Source: DASYTH01 sp036002505 | GTDB taxonomy: Bacteria; Actinomycetota; Actinomycetes; Mycobacteriales; Pseudonocardiaceae | DNA: 64,000 nucleotides | Reading direction: 5' to 3' | Assembly: GCF_036002505.1 (NCBI RefSeq) | Contig: NZ_DASYTH010000121.1 | Span: 11,071-75,070 of the forward strand | In this document: piece after piece, positions 1 through 9,826 of the stretch | How positions within the stretch are numbered: position 1 is the stretch's first letter | How the letters are laid out: each line of letters opens with the position of its first letter | The notes under the pieces: generated by a model | Databases searched by the model: none | Told to the model about the DNA's origin: nothing | What the model saw: only the letters and a program-made list of their open reading frames with translations | Translations under genes and position numbers: made by a program

Positions 1-10
1 GGTCCTCCCG
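1..10 (-). promoter_or_regulatory. Shine-Dalgarno of a gene beyond the left edge
   Basis: On the minus strand the last bases before the window edge read GGGAGGACC, a strong ribosome binding site 14 nt after the fabG stop. A co-transcribed gene must start just outside the window. In mycobacteria the gene directly after fabG1 is inhA (enoyl-ACP reductase), so inhA is the likely candidate, but no coding sequence is visible. Confidence 0.45.
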
Positions 11-23
11 CTGATCTCGCTGG

Positions 24-728
24 TCAGTGCCCCATGCCCAAGCCGCCGTCGACGGGCAGCACAGCTCCGCTGATGTACCCGGCGGCGTCCGAGGCGAGGA
101 AGGTTACCGCGGCCGCCACCTCGTCCACCTCGCCATACCGCCCGGCCGGCACCGACTGCAGAATGATCCCCTTGCGCTCCTCCGACACGGCGTCGGACAT
201 GTCGGTACTGACGAACCCCGGCGCCACCACGTTCGCCGTGATGTTCCGCGACCCCAGCTCCCGCGTGATCGACCGCGCGATCCCGATCAACCCAGCCTTG
301 CTCGCCGCATAGTTCACCTGCCCCGGCGACCCCATCATCCCCGTCACCGACGAGATGAAGATCATCCGCCCCCACCGCGCCCTGAGCATCCCCCGCGTAG
401 CCCGCTTCGCCACCCGGTACGCCCCAGTCAGGTTGGCATCCACCACCCGGGTGAACTGCTCCTCCCCCATCCGCATCAACAACGTGTCATCGGTGATCCC
501 GGCATTCGACACCAACACCTCCACCGCCCCATGCGCGTCCTCCACCTCCCTGAAGGCGGCATCCACCTGCCCGGCATCAGTGACATCGCACCGCACTCCG
601 AACATCCCCTCAGGCGCCCCCGACCCCCGATGCGTCACCGCGACCTTGTCCCCCTGCGCCGCGAAAGCCCGAGCAATCGCCAACCCGATCCCCCGGTTAC
701 CACCCGTGACCAGCACAGATCGTCCCAC
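24..728 (-). CDS. fabG: 3-oxoacyl-ACP reductase FabG (MabA-like SDR)
   Basis: NADPH-dependent beta-ketoacyl-ACP reductase of type II fatty acid elongation, cytosolic, 234 aa, the usual length for FabG. The Rossmann glycine motif TGGNRGIG lies at residues 8-15, the NAG motif near 75, and the catalytic tetrad can be placed at N99, S127, Y140 and K144. The C-terminus carries the SDR motif ISGAVLPVDGG. It starts with GTG, 8 nt after an AGGAG ribosome site. The gene order moxR-DUF58-VWA-...-fabG, plus a ribosome site for a further gene right behind it, matches the mycobacterial moxR1-fabG1-inhA locus, so this is probably the fabG1/mabA orthologue feeding long-chain fatty acid elongation. The upstream gap of about 110 nt presumably holds the promoter, but I see no convincing -35/-10 pair. 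Confidence 0.93.
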   Translation of the reverse strand: MGRSVLVTGGNRGIGLAIARAFAAQGDKVAVTHRGSGAPEGMFGVRCDVTDAGQVDAAFREVEDAHGAVEVLVSNAGITDDTLLMRMGEEQFTRVVDANLTGAYRVAKRATRGMLRARWGRMIFISSVTGMMGSPGQVNYAASKAGLIGIARSITRELGSRNITANVVAPGFVSTDMSDAVSEERKGIILQSVPAGRYGEVDEVAAAVTFLASDAAGYISGAVLPVDGGLGMGH

Positions 729-839
729 GCACGCACTCCTCGCCTCACCGCTCCCCCTGCCCCGTGAGGTTAACCCGCCTCTTCGCCCACCCCCTGCACC
801 GGGTTCAACAGCTGTGGTATTCGTCGACGATCCACAAGA

Positions 840-3473
840 TCATTCGCTGCACGAACCGTCCAGCGCGTCCAGTTGCCGCAGGACGTGCTCGGCGTCGGCG
901 CCGCGGTGCTGGACCTCATACAGCCGTAGGGCCTGCCGCCACGCCGCGCGGGCTTCGTCGTGCCGGCCGAGCGCGCAGTGCGGCTGACCGATGCCGTCGA
1001 GGATCTCGGCCTCCTTGTACACGTTGCCCTGCTCACGGCGCAGAGTGAGGGCCTCCTGGTAGTAGTCGATGGCGTCGGTGTGCCGGCCGGTGTGGTGCGC
1101 GACGTAGGCCAGGGTGTTCAGCGCGGCCGCCACCCCATTCCGGTAGCCACGCTCGCGGTGCGCGGCAAGAGCGGCTTCGCTGTTGGCGCGGGCTTGGTCG
1201 TAATGACCCAGTCGGGCGGCATACCAGGCAACCGCGTTGAGTGCTTCGGTTTCCCGCATCCGATTGTCAAGGGTTTGCAGGCAGTGCAGGGCGCGGGTGG
1301 CGTGCTTCAGCGCCCGCTCATCATCACCTTGTCGCCCGGCGGCGACTGCGAGCATCCGATGAGTGTGCGCCTCGAGTCGTTGGTCACCGACATGTTCGGC
1401 CAGGGTGAGGGCCCGGTGAAGGTGATCCAATGCGTCGCCGTGGCGGCTCGTCAGGGCGTACGCCCGGCCGAGATGGTGGTGGGCGCGGGCGCGGTCACGA
1501 TCACCGAGGTGCATGGCGGCAGCAAGCCCGGACCGCCAGGCGGCGACCTCGTCGTGGAAATGTCCCCGGCGACTATGGAAGGTGAACAAGGACCAAGCCA
1601 GCTGCCACACGGCCTGGTGCCAGCCGTGTGCGGCGGCGACCTGCTGGGCGGCCAGCACTCCGGGTTGCTCGGCTTCGAACCACGCCAGGGCCGCCGCGTA
1701 GTCGGGCAACGAATCGGGCCGGCAGCCGGGCGCCGGCGGATGGAGTTGGATCACCGGGCGGTCCGGATCGAGCAACATCTCGCCGGTGTAGGCAGTGTGC
1801 AGGTAGAAATCCACCAGCCGCCGCAGCGCCGGCATCTGGTCAACCCCAGCGTGGTCGGCGGCGAAGCGGCGGATCAGGTCGTGCACCCGGTAGCGACCGC
1901 CGGTGTCCTGCCCGAGCAGGGATACCTGGTCCAGCCCACGAAGCACCGCCCTGGTCCGGGGGATGGACCAGCCGGTGAGGCTGGCGGCCGCGGGCAGGCC
2001 GATGTCCGGTCCGGGAGCGATCCCGAGCAGTCCGAACGCCCGAGCCTGGTCGGCGGTGAGCGCGCGAACCGACCACGACAGCACTGCCGGCAGGCTGGCG
2101 GTCGGGTCGTCGTCGTCCAGCGCGTCCAGCCCAACTTCGCGCAGCTCCGCGGCGAACGTGTCGAGCGGCAGGTGAGAGTGGGTGCGGGCGCGGCCGGCGA
2201 CGATGCTCAACGCCAGCGGCAGCCCGCCGCAGTAGGCGACCAACTCGTCGACCGCGGTGGGTTCGGCCGCCACGCGGTCCGCGCCAAGCCTGGCGGAGAG
2301 CAGGGCGCGGGCCTCCGCGTCGGTGAGGATGTCGACCCGGAGGTGGTGGGCGCCGAGCGCGGTGATGAGCCCCGGCAGGTGATTGCGGCTGGTGACCAGC
2401 ACTGTTGTGGTGGAGCTGCCCGGCAGCAGCGGGGCCACCTGCGCGGCGTCGACGGCGTTGTCCAACACGATCAGCATCCGCTTGCCGGCTACCAGACTGC
2501 GGAAGAGCGCCGCCTGGGAGTGCAGGTCGACCGGGATGTGGGCGGTGTCGACGCCGAAGGCCTCGAGGAATCCGCGGACAGCGATCTCGGGCGGCATGGG
2601 CGTGTTGTCCGCGCTGAAACCCCGCAGGTCGACGAACATCTGACCGTCGGGGAAACGGTCGAGGTGCTCGTGCGCCCACCGCAGGGCCAACCAGGTCTTG
2701 CCCATGCCGCCGGCTCCGGCGATCGCGGTGATCACCACCGTGCCTCCCGCTCCGGCCGGGGCGTTCACGGCAGCGGTCAGGATGGCGAGCTCATCGGTAC
2801 GACCGATGAACCGGCCCGGCGCAGCCGGCAACTGATGCGGCACCGGTCCCGCCGGTGGTTCGGCCGTCAGCCGCGTGGGGTCGGGCGGGTACGGATGATC
2901 GGGCAGGCCGACCCATGCCGTGGTCACGGTCTCCTTCACCGCGACCGTGGCGGGGAGGAACGACGCCGGATCGATATGCACACAATGCCGGATCACCTCC
3001 TCGAAGAACCACCCCGAGGCGATCACCGCCAGCACGCCTGGCGATTCGGCGAGCGCGGTCTTCACCGCAGGGGCGTCGAGGAGCCGGAATGCCAGGTTGA
3101 CCGATGCCGCCGTCACGCCGTGCTCATCGTAGGCGACCTCGCCGGCGTGCAGCGCCATCCGCAACCGGATCCGTTCTTCCGCGCCATGCGTGGTGTTGTG
3201 CTCATGGAGCTTCTCGGCCAAGGCCCGCGGCAGGACCTCTGCAAACGGCGCCTTGGGCAGCTGGGCCGGGGCCAGAATGAACACGCCGTCGCCGCGGTCC
3301 TCGTGGTCGCAATCCGCCCAGGAGATACCGGCGGCGTCGAATGCCCGCCGCACGGCGCTGTACAGACCCTCCCGGACCGCAACCTGATGATGATTGGTGC
3401 GGTGTCGATCCCCGAACCCCTCGACATCCACCAGAATGATCGTGCGGTGAACAGCTGCCCGCGGGCGTTCCAT
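840..3473 (-). CDS. Nucleotide cyclase-homology / STAND NTPase / TPR protein
   Basis: Large cytosolic signalling protein of 877 aa. Residues 10-200 resemble a class III nucleotide cyclase: metal-binding D16 in VDVEGFGD, D62 in RGDGVFIL, and the transition-state pair N126/R130 in SVNLAFR. A linker is followed by an NB-ARC/STAND ATPase module at about 220-540, with Walker A GAGGMGKT at 243-250, Walker B MLIVLD ending at D338, a GLPL motif at 417-420 and an MHD-like VHDLIRRF near 520-527. The C-terminal third (about 640-870) is tetratricopeptide-like helical repeats. No DNA-binding domain is seen. STAND proteins act as ligand-triggered switches; here the cyclase-like domain would be the effector, or a degenerate regulatory copy. 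Ligand and output are unknown. It sits between the VWA gene and fabG, a position not occupied by such a gene in the M. tuberculosis arrangement, and is separated from the VWA gene by a 21-bp repeat array. Confidence 0.85.
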   Translation of the reverse strand: MERPRAAVHRTIILVDVEGFGDRHRTNHHQVAVREGLYSAVRRAFDAAGISWADCDHEDRGDGVFILAPAQLPKAPFAEVLPRALAEKLHEHNTTHGAEERIRLRMALHAGEVAYDEHGVTAASVNLAFRLLDAPAVKTALAESPGVLAVIASGWFFEEVIRHCVHIDPASFLPATVAVKETVTTAWVGLPDHPYPPDPTRLTAEPPAGPVPHQLPAAPGRFIGRTDELAILTAAVNAPAGAGGTVVITAIAGAGGMGKTWLALRWAHEHLDRFPDGQMFVDLRGFSADNTPMPPEIAVRGFLEAFGVDTAHIPVDLHSQAALFRSLVAGKRMLIVLDNAVDAAQVAPLLPGSSTTTVLVTSRNHLPGLITALGAHHLRVDILTDAEARALLSARLGADRVAAEPTAVDELVAYCGGLPLALSIVAGRARTHSHLPLDTFAAELREVGLDALDDDDPTASLPAVLSWSVRALTADQARAFGLLGIAPGPDIGLPAAASLTGWSIPRTRAVLRGLDQVSLLGQDTGGRYRVHDLIRRFAADHAGVDQMPALRRLVDFYLHTAYTGEMLLDPDRPVIQLHPPAPGCRPDSLPDYAAALAWFEAEQPGVLAAQQVAAAHGWHQAVWQLAWSLFTFHSRRGHFHDEVAAWRSGLAAAMHLGDRDRARAHHHLGRAYALTSRHGDALDHLHRALTLAEHVGDQRLEAHTHRMLAVAAGRQGDDERALKHATRALHCLQTLDNRMRETEALNAVAWYAARLGHYDQARANSEAALAAHRERGYRNGVAAALNTLAYVAHHTGRHTDAIDYYQEALTLRREQGNVYKEAEILDGIGQPHCALGRHDEARAAWRQALRLYEVQHRGADAEHVLRQLDALDGSCSE

Positions 3474-3532
3474 ACTGCCAATTATCGGGTTGGGGCAATG
3501 CCTGTCTCAGTCTCGGTAGCCGCGCACGAAGT

Positions 3533-3570
3533 GGGAACTCGCGTGCTGGAACCGGGGACTCGCGGGATTC
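3533..3570. repeat. 21-bp CGAGT-type intergenic repeat (two units)
   Basis: Two tandem copies of a 21-bp unit, at 3533-3553 and 3554-3570 (partial), each centred on the word GGGACTCGCG or GGGAACTCGCG (minus strand CGCGAGTYCCC). They fill the gap between the STAND gene start and the VWA gene stop. The same unit recurs at about 30.5, 44.8 and 45.8 kb. Confidence 0.7.
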
Positions 3571-4563
3571 TCAGGGGATGCGTTGGCTGATGACCAGGGC
3601 GCTGCCGGCGGCCAACAGGGCGGCGAGGGTGCCGAGCATGAGCCAGGGGCGGCTGGCGTCGGCGTCTTTGGTTTCGTAGCCGATCTGTTCGCCGAGGGTG
3701 TCGTAGACCGAGCGGAGTTGTTCGGCGCTGGCGGCTTTGTAGAACTCGCCGCCGGAGAGTTTGGCGATCTCGCGCATGGAGTCGTCGTCGACCGGGACGT
3801 TCTGGGACTTGCCGTCGATGTCGACGGAGCCGGTTTCGGTGCCGTAGGAGATGGTCGAGATCGGGACCTTCTTCTCCGCCGCCGCCCGGGCCGCGGTGAA
3901 CGCGCCGCGCGGGTCGTCGCCGTTGGGGGTGGGGATGGTCTGCTTGCCGTCGCTCATCAGGACGATGCGGGCCGGGGGTGGGCCGTCGGGGCCGCCGACC
4001 ACCTGGGAGAAGCCGTCGATGGACTGGATCGCGGCGAAGATCGCCTCGCCGGTGGCGGTGGACTGGGCGAGCTTCAACCCGTCGATGGCCGAGGTGACCG
4101 GTACCCGGTCGGTGGTCGGGCCGACCAGGACCGTTGCGGTGCCGGCGAAGGAGATGAGGCCGAGGTTGACGCCGGGGGTGAGGCCCTGGGCGAACGACTT
4201 GGCGGCCACCTGCGCGGCGGCCAGGCGGGTCGGCTGGACGTCGCGAGCCTGCATGGACAGCGACACGTCGATCACCAGCAGGACGGTGGCCCGGTTGCGC
4301 GGCACCCGCTGCTGCGCGGTCGGTCCGGCCATCGCCGTGGTCAGCAGCATCAACGCGCCGACGAGCACGATCGCCGGCACGTGCCGCCACCGGCTGGGCT
4401 TCTTCGACATCACCTTGTCCAGCAGCTCCAGATTGGTGAACCGCATCGTGCGCTTGCGCCGCATCCGTTGCACCACAACGTATCCGGCCACCAGCGCGGC
4501 GATCACCAGGAACAGCAGGAACCACCAGGGAGCGGCGAACCGCCCCAACGACAACCCGAACAT
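3571..4563 (-). CDS. VWA-domain membrane protein (BatA-like, MoxR-associated)
   Basis: 330-aa membrane protein with two N-terminal transmembrane segments (about residues 10-27 and 60-80), a von Willebrand factor A domain and a C-terminal transmembrane helix (about 307-325), the layout of BatA-type proteins. The MIDAS metal site is visible as DVSLS in VIDVSLSMQ and later as LMSDGKQT. It is the third gene of a moxR-DUF58-VWA operon; such cassettes are proposed to act as MoxR AAA+ chaperones with VWA adaptors, often linked to cell-envelope stress. The start was chosen at 4563, where GGAGGGG lies 8 nt upstream and one base separates it from the DUF58 stop; the longer open frame upstream has no support. 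It is the positional equivalent of M. tuberculosis Rv1481. Confidence 0.9.
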   Translation of the reverse strand: MFGLSLGRFAAPWWFLLFLVIAALVAGYVVVQRMRRKRTMRFTNLELLDKVMSKKPSRWRHVPAIVLVGALMLLTTAMAGPTAQQRVPRNRATVLLVIDVSLSMQARDVQPTRLAAAQVAAKSFAQGLTPGVNLGLISFAGTATVLVGPTTDRVPVTSAIDGLKLAQSTATGEAIFAAIQSIDGFSQVVGGPDGPPPARIVLMSDGKQTIPTPNGDDPRGAFTAARAAAEKKVPISTISYGTETGSVDIDGKSQNVPVDDDSMREIAKLSGGEFYKAASAEQLRSVYDTLGEQIGYETKDADASRPWLMLGTLAALLAAGSALVISQRIP

Positions 4564-4564
4564 C

Positions 4565-5535
4565 TCAAGCAACCCCTCCCGACCACCGGCGTTTGCGGGA
4601 GACCACGAACCGGACGGTGTCGGCGATCCAGTCCGAGTCGGTGCGCAGCACGAGATGGCCGCCGCCGGCCCGGCGGACGGCACTGGCCACCTCGGCCCGG
4701 TGCTCGGCCGCCGCGGCGCCGAACTCCTTACGCAGCAAGGCGGACGCGTGCACCTCGCGCTGCCGGCCGGTCTCCGGGTCGGCCAGCACGACGGTGCCGA
4801 TGTCCGGCAGGTCGATGTCCCGCGGGTCGAGTATCTCGATGGCGACCAGGTCGTGCCGGGCGGACAGCGCGCGCAGCGGGCGCTGCCAGGTGGTCGGCCC
4901 GAGGAAGTCGGAGATCACCACGGCCAGCCCGCGCCGGCGCGGCGGCCGGCGCAACTGCTCGACCGCTTCGGCGAGATCACCGCGGGTGCCCTCGGGCGCG
5001 CGCGGCGTCTCCGCCACCTGCCGCACCAGCCCGCGGGCGTGGGCCAGCCCGCCCCGCGCGGGCAGCCGGACGGTCCGCTCGCCGGTCGCGATCACCGCGC
5101 CGATCCGGTTCCCGCCGCCCCCGGTCAGGTGCGCGACCGCGGCCACCGCGGCCACCACCAGGTCCCGCTTCTCACATGCCGCGGTGCCGAAGTCCAGGCT
5201 GGCCGAGAGGTCCACGACCAGCCAGGTCTCCAGCTCCCGGTCGGCCACGGTCTCCCGGATGTGCGGCACCGTGGTGCGTGCGGTGACCGCCCAGTCCATC
5301 CGCCGCACGTCGTCGCCGGGCTGATAGGTGCGGGCCTCCCCGGGCTCCGAGCCCGGCCCCGGGACCAGCCCGAGGTGGTTTCCCTGCAGCAGCCCGTCCA
5401 GCTTGCGCCGCACGTCCAGCTCGAGCAGCCGCAGGCCGGCCTCCATCCGCTCACCCTGCAGGATCGGCGGCGCCCACCGGGGCCGTTCCGCTGTTACACC
5501 GCGTCGCTCCGCTTTGCCCTCGGCCGCTTTCCCGG

Positions 5536-5539
<4 letters not shown>
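4565..5539 (-). CDS. DUF58 domain protein (MoxR-associated)
   Basis: 324-aa protein with the DUF58 signature region TYQPGDDVRRMDWAVTART at about residues 70-88, followed by a degenerate VWA-like half with VVDLSASLDFG and VVISDFLG. It has no transmembrane helices, unlike some DUF58 proteins. The ATG at 5539 overlaps the moxR stop in an ATGA junction, which fixes the start and implies translational coupling; the open frame continuing upstream over moxR is a compositional shadow. It is the middle gene of the moxR-DUF58-VWA operon and probably links the AAA+ ATPase to the VWA membrane protein. It corresponds in position to Rv1480 of M. tuberculosis. Confidence 0.92.
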
Positions 5540-6609
<1,070 letters not shown>

Positions 6610-6645
6610 AACCGGTGCAATTCACCAACTACAGCACACCTGATC

Positions 6646-6660
6646 AGCGGTGTGACCGCT
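6646..6660 (-). terminator. Small hairpin after the MobA-like gene
   Basis: Perfect 6-bp stem AGCGGT-GTG-ACCGCT, 13 nt beyond the stop of the MobA-like gene and 36 nt before moxR. There is no U-tract. It is a weak terminator or attenuator candidate. Confidence 0.3.
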
Positions 6661-6673
6661 GTGAAGACCCCTC

Positions 6674-7213
6674 TCAGGGTAGGTCGTCCGGGGTGTCCAC
6701 GTCCGCGGACTCCCCCGGCCCGGCGGCCACCTCGGCCAGCGGCAACGTCCCGAGAACCGCGTGCAGCGAGCGCCCGGCAGGGTCCGCCGGCAGCACCTCG
6801 CGCAGCGCCGCCACCCGCCACACCCCGATCAGCCACTGCCGCCGGCCGCCCGGATCGACCAGCACCGCGCCGGCCCGGTCCCCGACGGCCGCCCGCAATC
6901 GATCCACTGTGGACGGTCCGATGTTGGGCAGATCGGCGGCCAGCACCGCGACTTCCTTGACCCGGCTGGGAAGCACGGCGATCCCGGCGGCCAGCGCCGC
7001 CATCGGACCGGAGCCGGGCGGTTCTTCGCGGGTCCACACGACATCGACCGCCAGCTCCCGGCGCGGCCCCACGACGACCACCGGGTCGGCACCCGTGACC
7101 GCGTCCAGCGCCCGGCCCAGCAGGCTCCGCCCGCCCACCTCGAGCATCACCTTGTCCACACCGGACAGTCGAGATGCCTTGCCACCGGCCAGGATCACCG
7201 CGGCGAAGGACAT
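6674..7213 (-). CDS. MobA-like nucleotidyltransferase
   Basis: 179-aa protein of the MobA-like NTP transferase family. The N-terminus has the nucleotide-binding signature LAGGKASRLSGVDK (residues 8-21), and AADLPN near 95-100 carries the metal-binding Asp. MobA attaches GMP to molybdopterin to form the molybdenum guanine dinucleotide cofactor; relatives act on sugars or in MocA-type cytidylyl transfer. The length fits MobA (about 190 aa). The start was set at 7213, where MSFAAVILAGG begins; the longer frame extends into the divergent DinB gene and is not credible. It is divergent from the DinB-fold gene with only about 43 nt between starts. No other molybdenum gene is in the window, so the substrate is not fixed. 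Confidence 0.82.
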   Translation of the reverse strand: MSFAAVILAGGKASRLSGVDKVMLEVGGRSLLGRALDAVTGADPVVVVGPRRELAVDVVWTREEPPGSGPMAALAAGIAVLPSRVKEVAVLAADLPNIGPSTVDRLRAAVGDRAGAVLVDPGGRRQWLIGVWRVAALREVLPADPAGRSLHAVLGTLPLAEVAAGPGESADVDTPDDLP

Positions 7214-7256
7214 GACCGCATTAGAGCACGCCGGCGCCCGGGGTACGGTGGCGCCC

Positions 7257-7838
7257 ATGACCGACAGCGAATACCCGTGGGAGCCACCGGCCGCCGGTAC
7301 CGAGGTCGAGCACCTCCTCGGCGCGCTCGACCGCCTGCGCACGACGTTCCGCTGGAAGGCCGACGACCTCGACGCGGCCGGGTTGCGGGCTCGCATCGGC
7401 GCCTCCGCGCTGACCCTCGGCGGCCTGCTCAAGCATCTGGCCGTCGTGGAGGACCACATGTTCACCACGAAGTTCCGCGGCGAACCCCTCGGCGCGCCGT
7501 GGAACACCGCCGACTGGGACAGCCCGGACTGGCCGTTCACCTCGGCCGCGGGCGACACTCCCGAACAGCTCTACGCACTGTGGGACGGCGCCGTGGAACG
7601 GTCTCGGGCCAGGCTCGACGCCGCCCTGGCCGGCGGCGGGCTCGACCAGCTCGTCCACGCGAGCTGGCCCGACGGGCGGCACGCCAGCCTGCGCCGGCTC
7701 GTCTGCGACCTGATCGAGGAGTACGGCCGGCACACCGGGCACGCCGACCTGCTCCGCGAATCCGTGGACGGCCGGGTCGGCGAGGACCCGCCCGCCGGCT
7801 GGCGCCCCCGGAGCGGGTCGTTCAGCCTCGTGCTGTGA
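7257..7838 (+). CDS. DinB-fold protein (DUF664-like)
   Basis: 193-aa protein with the DinB/DUF664 four-helix pattern: a conserved LGGLLKHLAVVEDHMF segment with candidate metal-binding His, and DLIEEYGRHTGHADLLRE near the C-terminus with two further His residues. Family members are probable metal-dependent enzymes, some of them thiol (mycothiol or bacillithiol) S-transferases. The function of this copy is unknown. The ATG at 7257 is used because MTDSEYPWEPP is typical of the family; no clear ribosome site precedes it, so it may be leaderless. Confidence 0.82.
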   Translation: MTDSEYPWEPPAAGTEVEHLLGALDRLRTTFRWKADDLDAAGLRARIGASALTLGGLLKHLAVVEDHMFTTKFRGEPLGAPWNTADWDSPDWPFTSAAGDTPEQLYALWDGAVERSRARLDAALAGGGLDQLVHASWPDGRHASLRRLVCDLIEEYGRHTGHADLLRESVDGRVGEDPPAGWRPRSGSFSLVL

Positions 7839-7856
7839 AGGGACCCATTGGGACGC

Positions 7857-7891
7857 TCAACGCCCTGAAGGCGTCTTTCATAGCACTTCAT
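7857..7891. repeat. Degenerate copy of the GAAGGC palindromic repeat
   Basis: The segment CTCAACGCCCTGAAGGC followed by a CTTTCA word and GCACTTC closely matches the right half of the repeat at 28318-28352, but the inner palindrome is decayed here. It lies between two convergent genes (DinB and RipA-like). Confidence 0.6.
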
Positions 7892-7893
7892 CC

Positions 7894-9183
7894 CTAGAGC
7901 ACGCGGGTCGCGTAGGGCTCGATACCGCCGTAGCGGACCGGGGCGATGCGCACCCGGGAGCCGGAGTACGGCGCCTCGACCATCTGCCCGTTGCCCAGGT
8001 ACAGGGCGACGTGATGGATGGCGCCGCCGTCGGACCAGAACAGCATGTCCCCCGGCGCCATCGCGGACAGCGGCACATGCCGGCCGGCGCGGGCCTGGTA
8101 GCCGCTGTAGTGCGGGAGCCGGACGCCGACCCCGGCGAAGGCGTGGACCATCAGGCCGGAGCAGTCGAAGCCGACCTTGTTGTAGTCGCCGAACGCGTCG
8201 GCCACGCCGCCGTCCCGGATGCCCCGGGTCGGCCCGTTCGCGTCGCCCCCGCCCCAGGCGTAGGGCACCCCGAGCTGGGCCAGCGCCCGCCCGATCACGA
8301 CCTTGACCCGGCCGGCCGCGGGCACGTTCACCGGCCGGCCGCCGGCCGCGGCCTGCTGGGCCAGCAGCGCGTCCTCCCGCTGCTTGGTGGCGAGCCAGTC
8401 CAGGTAGCGCTGCCGCTGGTTCTCCAGCCCGCCGACCCGGGCCTGCGCATCGGCGAGCTGACGCTCGGCGTCCTCCTTGTCGGCCAGCAGCGCCCGCGCC
8501 CGGGCCACCTGGTCACGCTGGGCCTGCCGGGCCGCCTCGGTCGCCGCGTCCGCGGCCCGCTTGGCCCGCTCGGCCTCAGCCTGTTTGGCGTTGGCCAGCT
8601 CCAGCGCGGCCCGCGCGGCGGAGTCCTTGTTGGCCTTGGCCACCTTGGCCCGCTCCAGCACGTCCAGCGCGTCGAGCTCGCTACCGCTCACCGCGTTCAG
8701 CAGCTGGGCCCGCTCCAGCAGGTCCCGCGGGCTCACCGCGCCGAGGTAGGCCGACATCGAGCCGATCATGCTGCCCTGCTTGAAGCTGCCGGCGGCGAAC
8801 TCGTCGAGCCCGTGGCGGGCGTCCTCGACCACCTGGCCGGCACCGCCGGCCTCGCGGGCCGCGGCGTCGGCGTCCGCCCTGGCCTGACGCGCCGCCTCCT
8901 GCGCCGACTGCAGGTCGACCAGGGCCTTGTTGGCCTCCTCCATCTTCCGCTCGACCGCGGCCTGCAAGCTGATCAGTCGGGACTCCGCGTCGGCCACCCG
9001 GTTGGTCAACTCGCCGACCTTGCCGGCCTTGGCCTTGGCGTCCGCGCGGCTGCCGCTGAGATCGGTGTCGCTCGGGTTGGGTGGCGGCGGCGGGACCGCG
9101 ACGGCGATGCCCGGCACCAGCATCAGGGCCAGCGCCACGGTCACGGCCGCGACGCCCGCGGCCCGTACTCGTCGTCCCGGCAC
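7894..9183 (-). CDS. ripA: RipA-like NlpC/P60 peptidoglycan endopeptidase
   Basis: 429-aa secreted peptidoglycan hydrolase. An N-terminal signal peptide (residues 1-30, AAVTVALALMLVPGIAVA) precedes a proline run, a long Ala/Glu/Arg-rich coiled coil (about 45-275) and a C-terminal NlpC/P60 domain (about 290-429). The catalytic triad can be read as C341 in FDCSG, H391 in HHVALYLG and E403 in MVEAP. In mycobacteria RipA cleaves the D-Glu-mDAP bond during daughter-cell separation, and the coiled coil inhibits or positions the enzyme. Only one such gene is present, where M. tuberculosis has ripA-ripB. It starts with GTG behind GGAGGTGGGG. It is close to moxR, as in mycobacteria, which supports the assignment. 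Confidence 0.92.
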   Translation of the reverse strand: MPGRRVRAAGVAAVTVALALMLVPGIAVAVPPPPPNPSDTDLSGSRADAKAKAGKVGELTNRVADAESRLISLQAAVERKMEEANKALVDLQSAQEAARQARADADAAAREAGGAGQVVEDARHGLDEFAAGSFKQGSMIGSMSAYLGAVSPRDLLERAQLLNAVSGSELDALDVLERAKVAKANKDSAARAALELANAKQAEAERAKRAADAATEAARQAQRDQVARARALLADKEDAERQLADAQARVGGLENQRQRYLDWLATKQREDALLAQQAAAGGRPVNVPAAGRVKVVIGRALAQLGVPYAWGGGDANGPTRGIRDGGVADAFGDYNKVGFDCSGLMVHAFAGVGVRLPHYSGYQARAGRHVPLSAMAPGDMLFWSDGGAIHHVALYLGNGQMVEAPYSGSRVRIAPVRYGGIEPYATRVL

Positions 9184-9352
9184 GACGCCCCACCTCCATT
9201 GCGGGCGCTCCTACCGCCCCACGACCAGGTCACTCTGCCACTCCAATGTGGACTAGTACCACCCGTAACACTGGAAACTTCGGCAACGCACGCAACTTTC
9301 ACCCCATTGAAGGCATTTGGTCACCGACAGTGGCGCCTGCGAGCATGTGCCG

Positions 9353-9826
9353 GTGCGTCTGCGCCGAACCGTGATCGGACCGGCCGGCGCCGCCCTGGGC
9401 GGTGCCGGTCTGGTGCTCGTCGCCGTGGGAACGTTCCTGCCCTGGTTCCGCTCCGGGCTGGTGCTGCGGGACAGCTACGAGTCGATCAGTCTCATCCGGA
9501 CGATCGGCATCCTGCGGGACAGTCCACTCCGGTTCGCGCTGGACGCCTGGACCATGATCGTTCCGACGGTGACGCTCTGCGTTGCGACCTATGCGTTCGG
9601 TTTGCGCCGGACAGCCGCAACGATGGCCGCGGTGGTGGCGATAATCTGCGGAACCATCGGTGCCGTTGCAACCGTCGAAAGCGGCACCGACGAGGCTTCA
9701 CTCGGCATCGCCAGCACCGGCCCCACGGTCACGCTCATCGGGGGAGCACTGGCCTTGCTCGGAGTGGTCGGCGTCTTCACCGGCCGGCGCGTACGAACGA
9801 GGACAACCGCAGGAGGGGAACCGTGA
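9353..9826 (+). CDS. Four-helix membrane protein, unknown function
   Basis: 157-aa integral membrane protein with four predicted helices (GPAGAALGG..GTFLPWF, WTMIVPTVTLCVATYAF, MAAVVAIICGTIGAV, TLIGGALALLGVVGVF). The FLPWFRSG after helix 1 is a common motif of small actinobacterial tryptophan-associated membrane proteins. The start is uncertain: GTG 9353 (VRLRRTVIG) gives a clean cytoplasmic arginine-rich end, while TTG 9317 would add 12 residues. It overlaps the next gene by 4 nt (GTGA), so the two are translationally coupled and probably work together. It is divergent from the RipA-like gene. Confidence 0.75.
   Translation: MRLRRTVIGPAGAALGGAGLVLVAVGTFLPWFRSGLVLRDSYESISLIRTIGILRDSPLRFALDAWTMIVPTVTLCVATYAFGLRRTAATMAAVVAIICGTIGAVATVESGTDEASLGIASTGPTVTLIGGALALLGVVGVFTGRRVRTRTTAGGEP

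Noticed and set aside
960..3590. 876-aa plus-strand open frame
   Set aside because: It is antisense to the STAND/TPR gene. Long antisense frames without stops are expected at this GC content, and the translation is Gly/Arg/Gln-rich with no motif.
9265..9278. Possible MtrA box (GTAAC...AAC) upstream of the RipA-like gene
   Set aside because: Only the first half-site matches; the second half is GAAAC at the wrong spacing. Too weak to call.
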